Assembly (NCBI GenBank): GCA_958426425.1
Contig: CATZYY010000104.1
Location: 1-8,187 of the forward strand
DNA from: an uncultured Oscillospiraceae bacterium
GTDB taxonomy: Bacteria; Bacillota; Clostridia; Oscillospirales; Oscillospiraceae
Direction: 5' to 3'
Length of the DNA stretch: 8,187 nucleotides
In this document: positions 1-5,610 of the stretch, piece by piece
Numbering within the stretch: position 1 is the first letter of the stretch
Layout: each line of letters opens with the position of its first letter
The notes under the pieces: model-generated
The model's database searches: none
What the model was told of the DNA's origin: nothing
What the model saw: only the letters and a program-made list of their open reading frames with translations
Position numbers and translations under genes: made by a program

Positions 1-502
1 CGTCCACCAGGCCCACCTTCAGGGCGCCCACGGGGCCGTTCCAGGGAATGTCGGAAATGGCCAGGGCGGCGGAGGTGCCGATCAGGGCGGCAATCTCGGG
101 AGAGCAGTCGTGGTCCACGCTCATGACCGTGGCCATAATGGACACGTCGTTGCGGAAATCATAGGGGAACAGGGGCCGGATGGGCCGGTCGATGACGCGG
201 CTGGTAAGGATGCCCTTCTCGCCGGGACGGCCCTCACGGCGGTTGAAGGAGCCGGGGATGCGGCCCACGGAGTACAGCTTCTCCTCAAAGTCCACGCTCA
301 GGGGGAAGAAGTCGATGCCGTCCCGGGGACGGGGAGCGGCGGCGGCGCACACCAGAACCCGGGTGTCGCCGTAGCCCACCATAACGGCGGCGTTGGCCAG
401 CTCCGCCAGCTTGCCCACCTCCAGGGTCAGAGGGCGGCCGGCCAGCTCCATTTCATACTTGCGGTAGTTGGGATATTGTCTGTGGGTGATGATGGTTGAC
501 AT
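1..502 (-). CDS. pnp: Polynucleotide phosphorylase, N-terminal part (runs off the window)
   Basis: PNPase degrades RNA 3' to 5' by phosphorolysis in the cytoplasm and works in RNA turnover as a trimer. The 167 visible residues are the first RNase PH domain. GYGDTRVL lies at residues 43-50, and the segment 80-113 carries the family pattern GRIPGSFNRREGRP followed by LTSRVIDRPIRPLFP, typical of PNPase rather than RNase PH. The ATG at 502-500 is chosen because AGGAG (minus strand, 514-510) sits 7 nt upstream and because the protein begins where PNPases usually begin. Gene order rpsO then pnp on the same strand is conserved in many bacteria. The second RNase PH, KH and S1 domains would lie outside the window. 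The leader holds a long hairpin (see 553-608). The identification is very secure. Confidence 0.97.
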   Translation of the reverse strand, partial: MSTIITHRQYPNYRKYEMELAGRPLTLEVGKLAELANAAVMVGYGDTRVLVCAAAAPRPRDGIDFFPLSVDFEEKLYSVGRIPGSFNRREGRPGEKGILTSRVIDRPIRPLFPYDFRNDVSIMATVMSVDHDCSPEIAALIGTSAALAISDIPWNGPVGALKVGLVD

Positions 503-552
503 GGCTTGTCTCCTTTTCAAAAAATTCGGAGCACCGGGCGAAAGCCAACCCA

Positions 553-608
553 TTTAGCACTTGAAACCGCCTCCGAATGCCTCTCCGGGGGTGCTTTCAA
601 CTGCTAAA
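553..608 (-). promoter_or_regulatory. Long imperfect hairpin in the pnp leader
   Basis: Positions 553-566 pair with 595-608 over 14 positions with one mismatch (560/601). After a small internal loop, 570-575 pairs with 586-591, with one weak position. The loop is 576-585. No T-run follows on either strand, so it is not a typical terminator. It lies about 50 nt upstream of the pnp start. In E. coli a hairpin at the equivalent place is cut by RNase III and then used by PNPase to repress its own synthesis. The same role here is inference from position and shape. Confidence 0.6.
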
Positions 609-635
609 GGATTTTGCGGCTTCCGCACGGGCAGG

Positions 636-663
636 GTTAAACAGGTCCGGGGAAAAATGTGAA
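636..663 (-). promoter_or_regulatory. Possible weak promoter for pnp
   Basis: On the minus strand TTCACA (663-658, five of six to TTGACA) is followed after 16 nt by TTTAAC (641-636, four of six to TATAAT). A start near 628 would place the 553-608 hairpin inside the pnp leader. The site overlaps the tail of the rpsO terminator, so it would restart transcription after it. The match is modest and pnp may instead depend on read-through from rpsO. Confidence 0.3.
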
Positions 664-696
664 AGAAGGGTGGTGCAGGGACGCCCACACCACCCT
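652..696 (-). terminator. Rho-independent terminator-like hairpin after rpsO
   Basis: Positions 667-675 and 688-696 form a perfect 9-bp G/C-rich stem. An inner GGG/CCC pairing (678-680 with 684-686) is possible. On the minus strand the stem is followed by a T-rich but interrupted tract (666-653). It begins 10 nt after the rpsO stop. The interrupted T-tract suggests partial termination, leaving some read-through to pnp. Confidence 0.65.
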
Positions 697-706
697 ATTT
701 CAGCGC

Positions 707-973
707 TTACTTACGGATGCCCAGCTTGGCAATCAGGGCGCGGTAACGCTCGATGTCCTTCTTCTGCAGGTAGTCCAGCAGACGGCGGCGCTTACCGACC
801 ATCTGCAGCAGGCCACGGTTGGAGTGCTTATCCTGGGGGTTCTTCTGCATGTGAACGGTCAGCTGGTTGATCCGCTCGGTGAGAATGGCGATCTGGACCT
901 CGGGAGAGCCGGTATCGCCCTCGTGGGTGCGGTTGGCGTCGATGATAGCAGTCTTCTGTTCTTTGCGCAGCAT
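707..973 (-). CDS. rpsO: 30S ribosomal protein S15
   Basis: S15 binds the central domain of 16S rRNA early in assembly of the small ribosomal subunit. The protein is 88 residues, the family's normal length. TGSPEVQ at residues 21-27 and the segment QDKHSNRGLL with KRRRLLDYL (about 47-69) are the signature regions; the latter contains the conserved rRNA-contacting residues D48, H50 and S51. The ATG at 973-971 is preferred over an in-frame GTG at 985. The ribosome site AGGTGG (987-982) lies 8 nt before the ATG and overlaps that GTG, and the shorter start gives the standard MLRKEQK beginning. The gene has its own promoter and leader upstream, a terminator-like hairpin downstream, and pnp next on the same strand. 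Very secure. Confidence 0.97.
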   Translation of the reverse strand: MLRKEQKTAIIDANRTHEGDTGSPEVQIAILTERINQLTVHMQKNPQDKHSNRGLLQMVGKRRRLLDYLQKKDIERYRALIAKLGIRK

Positions 974-1072
974 GGATGTTTCCACCTTTCATAATAGTTG
1001 CCCGCTGACTGCGCCCAGGGCCGGTGAAGTTCCGCCAAACGAAGTCCAGGGGCATTGGCACGATTTCGTGCC
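974..1072 (-). promoter_or_regulatory. Structured rpsO leader, candidate S15 autoregulatory site
   Basis: The leader from the predicted start (about 1071) to the ATG is about 98 nt. Its first bases form a hairpin: GGCACG (minus strand, 1072-1067) with CGTGCC (1062-1057), loop of four. A second G/C-rich stem with one bulge can form around 1038-1020. S15 is known to repress its own mRNA in several bacteria through leader folds that differ between lineages. Assigning this leader to that control is inference; I cannot match it to a named S15 leader class by eye. Confidence 0.4.
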
Positions 1073-1077
1073 TAAGC

Positions 1078-1106
1078 AATATATCACAGAAATTTTTGAT
1101 TGTAAA
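1078..1106 (-). promoter_or_regulatory. Sigma-A type promoter of rpsO
   Basis: Minus strand TTTACA (1106-1101) and TATATT (1083-1078) are separated by exactly 17 nt, and each matches five of six consensus bases. Transcription would start near 1071. An inverted repeat, GGGAAA at 1107-1112 with TTTCCC at 1124-1129, lies directly upstream. Together with the AT-rich run to 1172 it separates this promoter from the divergent one at 1173-1201. Confidence 0.8.
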
Positions 1107-1172
1107 GGGAAATCTGCGGTATTTTTCCCCTCTCAGCGAGAAAAAATCCGAAAAAATAAAGAAAAAGAGCAG

Positions 1173-1201
1173 TTGACAGTCGGTTTTCTTCGTGTTATAT
1201 T
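1173..1201 (+). promoter_or_regulatory. Strong promoter of the GntR/ABC operon
   Basis: A consensus TTGACA (1173-1178) is followed after 17 nt by TATATT (1196-1201, five of six). The 30 bases before it (1141-1170) are nearly all A, resembling an UP element. The start site would be near 1208, in the middle of the palindrome at 1198-1223. An unrepressed promoter of this quality should be very active, which fits tight control by a repressor. Confidence 0.85.
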
Positions 1202-1223
1202 AACTGTACTAGTACAGTTAATA
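1198..1223. promoter_or_regulatory. Perfect 26-bp palindrome, likely GntR operator
   Basis: Every base from 1198 to 1210 is complementary to its mirror from 1223 to 1211. The core is AACTGTACTAGTACAGTT. The palindrome begins inside the -10 hexamer and covers the predicted start site, so a bound dimer would block RNA polymerase. It lies 40 bp before the start of the GntR gene, and no second copy is visible in the window. A GTACTAGTAC-type core is, from memory, similar to sites of YtrA-subfamily regulators. Binding by the adjacent protein is inference. Confidence 0.8.
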
Positions 1224-1262
1224 CAGGTCGGCAATCATGCCGTCCAGAAGGAAGGTGAAGCG

Positions 1263-1631
1263 ATGATCAGCCTGAACTACCGGGACTCCCGCCCCATTTA
1301 CGAGCAGATCAAGGATGGACTGAGAAAGCTGATCGTCACCGGCGCCCTGCGTACCGACGACAAGCTGCCCTCGGTGCGGGCTCTGGCCCAACAGCTGTCC
1401 ATCAACCCCAACACCATTCAGCGGGCCTACAACGAGCTGGAGGGAGAGGGATACATCTATTCTGTGCCCGGCAAGGGCAGCTTTGCTGCCGCCGTGGCCG
1501 GAGCGGATACGGAGCGCAAGCGGGAGCTGCTGGCCCGGGTGCGGGAGATGCTGTCGGAGCTGCGGTATTTGGGAGTAACCCGGAAAGAGCTGCTGGCCCT
1601 GCTGGATGAGAAGGAGGTGGAGCGCGTATGA
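1263..1631 (+). CDS. YtrA-subfamily GntR transcriptional repressor
   Basis: The protein has 122 residues: a GntR winged helix-turn-helix at about 10-75 and a short helical tail (80-122) in place of the large ligand domain of FadR- or HutC-type members. Family landmarks are RPIYEQI (10-16), LPSVRALA (35-42), NTIQRAYNELEGEGY (50-64) and the wing GKGSF (70-74). This size and layout are those of the YtrA subfamily, whose genes usually sit beside ABC transporters. The ATG at 1263 is chosen because AAGGAAGGTG lies just upstream and the family begins here; an open frame reaching back to 867 would run through the promoter. The stop overlaps the next start as ATGA. It most likely represses its own operon through 1198-1223. 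The effector is unknown; Bacillus YtrA responds to cell-wall antibiotics. Confidence 0.93.
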   Translation: MISLNYRDSRPIYEQIKDGLRKLIVTGALRTDDKLPSVRALAQQLSINPNTIQRAYNELEGEGYIYSVPGKGSFAAAVAGADTERKRELLARVREMLSELRYLGVTRKELLALLDEKEVERV

Positions 1632-2524
1632 TCGAAGTGAACAGTCTTGTCAAGCGGTTTGACGGATTTACGGCTCTGGACGGCGCTACCCTCTCCGTCC
1701 CTGCCGGCTGCGTATACGGTCTGGTAGGCCCCAATGGCGCCGGCAAATCCACCTTAATCCGTCACCTGACCGGCATCTGCCGTCAGGACAGCGGCACTGT
1801 CTGCATCGGCGGGGAGAATGTGTGGGAAAACGCTGCGCTGAAGACCCGGGTGGCGACCATCCCCGACGAGTGGTACTATTTCCTCCAGTCCTCCATCCGG
1901 GATATGATGCGATTCTACTGGGGATTCTATCCCAACTTCTCCATGGAGCGGTACGAAAAGCTCAAAGAGGTCTTCCAGATCGACGAGCGGCGGCTGCTGC
2001 GCCGTCTCAGCAAGGGTATGCAGAAGCAAGCCGCCTTTTGGCTGGCCCTGTGCTGTATGCCGGACTACCTGATTTTGGATGAGCCGGTGGACGGCCTGGA
2101 CCCGGTGATGCGGCGGCAGGTGTGGTCGCTGGTGCTGGGAGATGTGGCTCAGCGGGGCACCACGGTGCTGGTCAGTTCCCACAACTTGCGGGAGCTGGAG
2201 GATGTGTGTGACCACGTGGGCATTATGGATCACGGCAAGGTGCTTCTGGAGCGGAGCCTGGCCCAGCTCCAGGACAATATGGTGAAGATGCAGGTGGTGT
2301 TTCGGGAGGACGAGGATCAGGTACCTCCCCAGCTGCCGGTGCTCCACGCCAGTCGGGTAGGACGGGTTCATACGCTGATTATGCGCATGAGCGCCCAGGA
2401 GGCCCAGGAGCGGCTGTCTCCCTACAACCCGCTGTTGGCAGATGCGGTGCCCCTGACCCTGGAGGAAATTTTCATTTACGAGTTGGGAGGTGTGGACTAT
2501 GCAGTTAAAGACATCGTTTTGTAA
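1628..2524 (+). CDS. ABC transporter ATP-binding protein, YtrB-like
   Basis: A 298-residue cytoplasmic ATPase that would power the neighbouring permease. Walker A GPNGAGKST is at 34-42, the signature LSKGMQKQ at 127-134, Walker B YLILDEP at 147-153, the D-loop DGLD at 155-158 and the switch histidine H185 in SSHNL. Residues 200-298 are a C-terminal extension seen in exporters of this type. The usual Q-loop glutamine is not visible: the matching stretch reads VATIPDEWYYF (75-85), with acidic residues there. The start codon overlaps the GntR stop by 4 nt, implying coupled translation, and the 3' end overlaps the permease by 26 nt. The transported substrate cannot be read from the sequence. ATPase assignment is certain; the YtrB likeness rests on the GntR neighbour. 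Confidence 0.94.
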   Translation: MIEVNSLVKRFDGFTALDGATLSVPAGCVYGLVGPNGAGKSTLIRHLTGICRQDSGTVCIGGENVWENAALKTRVATIPDEWYYFLQSSIRDMMRFYWGFYPNFSMERYEKLKEVFQIDERRLLRRLSKGMQKQAAFWLALCCMPDYLILDEPVDGLDPVMRRQVWSLVLGDVAQRGTTVLVSSHNLRELEDVCDHVGIMDHGKVLLERSLAQLQDNMVKMQVVFREDEDQVPPQLPVLHASRVGRVHTLIMRMSAQEAQERLSPYNPLLADAVPLTLEEIFIYELGGVDYAVKDIVL

Positions 2525-4379
2525 CGGCGCTCTGCTGCGCAAGAACCTGACCCGGTTCTGGCCCCTGTGGGCAGTCTACGCCGCCGCATGGATTTTGATG
2601 GGGCCCGTGGTCTGCTTTACCATGGTCTTTGGCCGCTATTACCAAAATGTGGAGCCCATGCTCCGGTACCACTGGATCATCCGTGATTATCTCATCACCT
2701 GGGGCGAGTTCAGTCAGATCAGTGCCGTTCTGGCCGGGGTATTGTTCGCCATGGCGTTGTTTTCCTACGTGACCATGCCCCGGGCAGTGGGTCTGTTCCA
2801 CAGCTTTCCCATTCGGCGGGAAAAGCTCTTTTGGACCAACTATCTCACGGGAATTTTGGTGGCGGTGGTGGTCCAGGTGGTTGCCGCCGGATTGCAGTCC
2901 CTGGTAATGCTTACCGCCGGCGTCTTTGACGGAGCCATTATGCTCTCAGCCCTGGTCTGCGGTTTGGGCACACACCTGTTTTTCTACTCCTTTGCTGTGC
3001 TGTGCGTGACCCTTACCGGACAGATTCTCATGGTGCCGGTGCTGTACGCGGTGCTCAACAGCCTGGTTTACGGGCTGTGCTCACTGACACAGGAGCTGGC
3101 CCAGGCCTTTTACTATGGCTTCCGCAGTGACGTTCCCGGCTGGGCCTTGTGGCTGACGCCGGTGCTGCGGCTGAACCGTGACCTGTCCATTCAGGGTACC
3201 TATGACCAAGTCCTGGAAACCTCCGTGGATTTTCACCTGGAGGGACTGGGCACCGTGGGGATTTACGCTGTTGCCGGAGTGGCGCTGACGCTGATCGCCT
3301 TGGCTGTCTACCGCCGCCGGCCCAGCGAGGCTGCCGGGGACACGGTGGCCGTCCAGTGGGCAAAGCCCTTCTTCCTCTGGGGCGCGGCCCTGTGCGCGGC
3401 GCTGTTTCTGGGGCAGGGCCTGTACTACATGGTCCTGGACCCCATGCTCAGCTCCGACCGGGTGTTCTTTGCCGGAATGCTGATCTGCATGGTGGCGCTG
3501 TGCCTGATCGGCTACTGGGGCGCCGCCATGCTGATGCGCAAGTCCTTCCGGGTCCTGCGGGCCACCTGGAAGGGCGCCCTTTGCGCGGCGGCGGTGACCG
3601 CCGCCCTGTGCCTGTGCGTCCGGGCGGACATTCTGGGGGTGGAAGATTACATCCCGCCTCTGGAGCAGGTAAAATCCGTGACCTTTGACATCAGCGGCTA
3701 CGGCAACTATTACTATGGAACTTTGGAAGATGCCCCGGGAATTGAGCGCTTTCTGGCCGTGCAGGAGGCCATCCTTGCGGAGAAGGACCATCTGCGGGCG
3801 GACAGCGACGAGGACGACGGCCGTCTGTACGGGTATCTGAGTCTGGAGTACCAGATGACCGACGGCACACTGGTCCGCCGCCATTATGGCTTCAATTACT
3901 TTGAATCGGAACTGGACCAGCCGGATACCGCCATGGCCGCTCTGGCGGAGCTGACATCCGATCCCATAGTCCAGCGGGCTCAGCTGGAGATCCATAACCT
4001 GGTCCGCTTCACCGGCGGCGATTTCAGCCAGGGCAGCTTCGGTGTCAGCCTGACCGCCCAGGAGGCGGAGGTCCTCTATGAGGCCATTCTGGCGGACGTG
4101 GAGGCCGGCAACTTCGGCTGCAACGCCTTCCGGCAGGAGCGCTGGGAGGAAGAGACCTACGACAACCGCCTGTCTCTGTATTTCCTGGTGGAGGACGAGG
4201 ATGCCGGCGAACTCTATACACGGCCGGTGGACACCTATACCAACTCCATGGATCTGGAATTTTCCGTTAACGCCACAGCGGTCATCGCCGCCCTGGAGGA
4301 TCTGGGCCTGACGGACCGGGTGCCTCTGGTGACCCAGGCCCAGGCCGCGGCGGAAAGAACCGCCCAATCTCTGGGGTGA
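2499..4379 (+). CDS. ABC transporter permease with a C-terminal soluble domain
   Basis: A 626-residue membrane protein. About nine hydrophobic segments are visible, roughly at 21-40, 73-92, 114-136, 143-170, 174-196, 250-268, 288-315, 323-346 and 356-377. A largely hydrophilic, acidic domain follows (about 380-626), probably outside the membrane. ATG 2499 is chosen over GTG 2490 because TGGGAGGTG (2484-2492) is a good ribosome site for it. The layout resembles clostridial permeases carrying a C-terminal DUF6449-type domain, an assignment from memory. It should pair with the ATPase encoded just upstream, which overlaps it by 26 nt, probably as an exporter or sensor. The next gene starts 3 nt after the stop. 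The exact helix count is uncertain, and no substrate can be inferred. Confidence 0.85.
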   Translation: MQLKTSFCNGALLRKNLTRFWPLWAVYAAAWILMGPVVCFTMVFGRYYQNVEPMLRYHWIIRDYLITWGEFSQISAVLAGVLFAMALFSYVTMPRAVGLFHSFPIRREKLFWTNYLTGILVAVVVQVVAAGLQSLVMLTAGVFDGAIMLSALVCGLGTHLFFYSFAVLCVTLTGQILMVPVLYAVLNSLVYGLCSLTQELAQAFYYGFRSDVPGWALWLTPVLRLNRDLSIQGTYDQVLETSVDFHLEGLGTVGIYAVAGVALTLIALAVYRRRPSEAAGDTVAVQWAKPFFLWGAALCAALFLGQGLYYMVLDPMLSSDRVFFAGMLICMVALCLIGYWGAAMLMRKSFRVLRATWKGALCAAAVTAALCLCVRADILGVEDYIPPLEQVKSVTFDISGYGNYYYGTLEDAPGIERFLAVQEAILAEKDHLRADSDEDDGRLYGYLSLEYQMTDGTLVRRHYGFNYFESELDQPDTAMAALAELTSDPIVQRAQLEIHNLVRFTGGDFSQGSFGVSLTAQEAEVLYEAILADVEAGNFGCNAFRQERWEEETYDNRLSLYFLVEDEDAGELYTRPVDTYTNSMDLEFSVNATAVIAALEDLGLTDRVPLVTQAQAAAERTAQSLG

Positions 4380-4382
4380 GCC

Positions 4383-5078
4383 ATGGAGGAAACCGTTTTT
4401 GAGATTCCCCGCCGCCGGTCCCGCCGGCACCGGCGGCGTCATGGGCAGGGACCCCGCCGCATCATCATCGGCGTACTGGCGGCGTGCCTGCTGGGGGGCG
4501 GATTTTGGTGGCTGACTCGGGAGCAGCCTCTTCCCGGCCAGAACATTTCCCTGCCGGATTACGTGGAGCAGGACCTGCTGCCGGTAAATCAGTGGTCCCG
4601 CCCCGGAACACTGCTGGAGAACATCGACGGCGTGGTGATCCACTACGTGGGAAACCCAGGCACCACCGCCCAGGCCAACCGCAACTACTTTGCCTCCCTC
4701 TCCTCCGGAGAGGAGGGCACCTACGCCTCCAGCCACTTTATCGTGGGGCTGGAGGGAGAGGTGATCCAGTGCGTGCCCCTGACGGAGATCGCCTACGCCT
4801 CCAATGAGCGAAACGATGACACCCTCTCCATCGAGGTCTGCCATCCCGACGAAACCGGGGTGTTTTCCGATGTCACCTACTGGCGGGTGGTGGACCTGAC
4901 CGCCTGGCTGTGCCGGACCTTTCATCTGGACCCCATGAAGGACGTGATCCGCCACTACGATGTCACCGGCAAGCTTTGCCCCCTCTACTACGTGGAGCAC
5001 CCTGAGGCCTGGGAGGACTTTCTGGTGGATGTGGAGGCGGCGATGGAAGCCCTGGCGGCGCAGGAAGACGCAGATTGA
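4383..5078 (+). CDS. Membrane-anchored N-acetylmuramoyl-L-alanine amidase (Amidase_2 / T7-lysozyme type)
   Basis: The 231-residue protein should cut the bond between muramic acid and the peptide stem of peptidoglycan. Residues 10-26 are strongly basic (RRRSRRHRRRH and more), followed by one hydrophobic segment (27-44) that looks like a signal anchor, so the enzyme domain (about 60-225) would face the wall. H87 in VVIHYVGNPGT, H191 in RHYDVTGKLCP and C199 fit the zinc ligands of T7 lysozyme. K197 falls at the position of its catalytic lysine (H+6, with C at H+8). The Y46 equivalent is Ser117 in SSHFIVG, a change seen in many relatives. TLSIEVC (147-153) is another family landmark. It starts 3 nt after the permease stop, with GGGGTGA (4373-4379) as a close ribosome site. 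The operon link suggests wall remodelling tied to the transporter. Confidence 0.92.
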   Translation: MEETVFEIPRRRSRRHRRRHGQGPRRIIIGVLAACLLGGGFWWLTREQPLPGQNISLPDYVEQDLLPVNQWSRPGTLLENIDGVVIHYVGNPGTTAQANRNYFASLSSGEEGTYASSHFIVGLEGEVIQCVPLTEIAYASNERNDDTLSIEVCHPDETGVFSDVTYWRVVDLTAWLCRTFHLDPMKDVIRHYDVTGKLCPLYYVEHPEAWEDFLVDVEAAMEALAAQEDAD

Positions 5079-5165
5079 AAATTTTTTCCCAAAAAGTGAA
5101 ACAAAACCCCGCTTTCCATCGTCTTATAAATATACCGTGTGAATTTGCAGAAGGGAGCCTTCAAC

Positions 5166-5336
5166 ATGGAACAGAACACTGGCGTCGTAACCCTTTGGCG
5201 CATGTGGGTAGACACTAAGCGCCGCATTGTATCCTTCCACGAGGAGGAAGGCTGCCAGCTGCTGGAGTTCCGCAGCAGGGAGATGTTCCTGCGCTGCGTG
5301 GACCAGTACTCCGGGCGGCAGTACCGCTATCAGTGA
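5166..5336 (+). CDS. Small uncharacterised protein (56 residues)
   Basis: I do not recognise a named family. The protein is soluble, without a signal peptide or membrane segment, and rich in charged and aromatic residues; it ends in QYSGRQYRYQ. The middle (TKRRIVSFHEEEGCQLLEF, residues 17-35) could be a short beta hairpin. ATG 5166 is chosen because AGAAGGGAG (5149-5157) lies 8 nt upstream; an in-frame GTG at 5139 has no such site. It follows the amidase after 87 bp with no clear terminator between, and the next gene begins 13 nt after its stop. Good ribosome site and spacing make it a likely real gene despite its size. Confidence 0.75.
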   Translation: MEQNTGVVTLWRMWVDTKRRIVSFHEEEGCQLLEFRSREMFLRCVDQYSGRQYRYQ

Positions 5337-5349
5337 GGCGAAGACAGCC

Positions 5350-5583
5350 GTGAGAGCAAAGCTGGCCTTTCAGATCACCTTCCTGCTGGTGGGGTTTTTA
5401 ACGGTTCTGGAGTTTGTGGCCCTGCGGGGTCAGTTCGCCTGGGTGGTGATGGCAAGTGCCACAGTGGTCTTTGGCCTCATCAACATCCTGCTGTTCTGCC
5501 GGGACCGGGAGTGGCTGTGCGCCCTCCACTATCTGCTGACCACCATTGCCCTGTGCATGGGCTATTTCGTACTGGCCGCCTGA
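5350..5583 (+). CDS. Small membrane protein (77 residues), unknown function
   Basis: Three hydrophobic segments fill nearly the whole protein (about 5-25, 30-50 and 56-76), with short charged turns (R26 and CRDREW at 50-55). No family is recognised. The start is taken as GTG 5350, with GAGGCGA (5335-5341) 8 nt upstream. Any longer form would overlap the preceding gene, and there is no in-frame ATG before residue 34. It sits 13 nt after one stop and 27 nt before the next start, so it is probably co-transcribed with both neighbours. The start codon is the least certain part. Confidence 0.7.
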   Translation: MRAKLAFQITFLLVGFLTVLEFVALRGQFAWVVMASATVVFGLINILLFCRDREWLCALHYLLTTIALCMGYFVLAA

Positions 5584-5610
5584 CAGGCGGCCCAAAGGGG
5601 CGAATCACAT

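Noticed and set aside
974..985. GTG start for rpsO four codons upstream
   Set aside because: The GTG is part of the ribosome binding site for the ATG at 973, and the extended N-terminus does not match the S15 family.
867..1262. In-frame upstream extension of the GntR gene
   Set aside because: It would cross the rpsO gene, both divergent promoters and the operator. The ATG at 1263 has a ribosome site and the standard family N-terminus.
1754..2542. A 262-codon minus-strand open frame opposite the ABC ATPase
   Set aside because: It is the antisense shadow of a gene with all ABC motifs intact and carries no recognisable domain.
3081..5000. A 639-codon open frame on the minus strand opposite the permease and amidase
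   Set aside because: It lies wholly across two well-supported plus-strand genes, has a low-complexity Gly/Val/Gln/His-rich translation typical of the antisense of GC-rich genes, and has no recognisable motif.
5079..5165. A promoter with TATAAA (5125-5130) before the 56-residue protein gene
   Set aside because: No acceptable -35 sequence exists at 16-18 nt upstream, so only the AT-rich -10-like word supports it.
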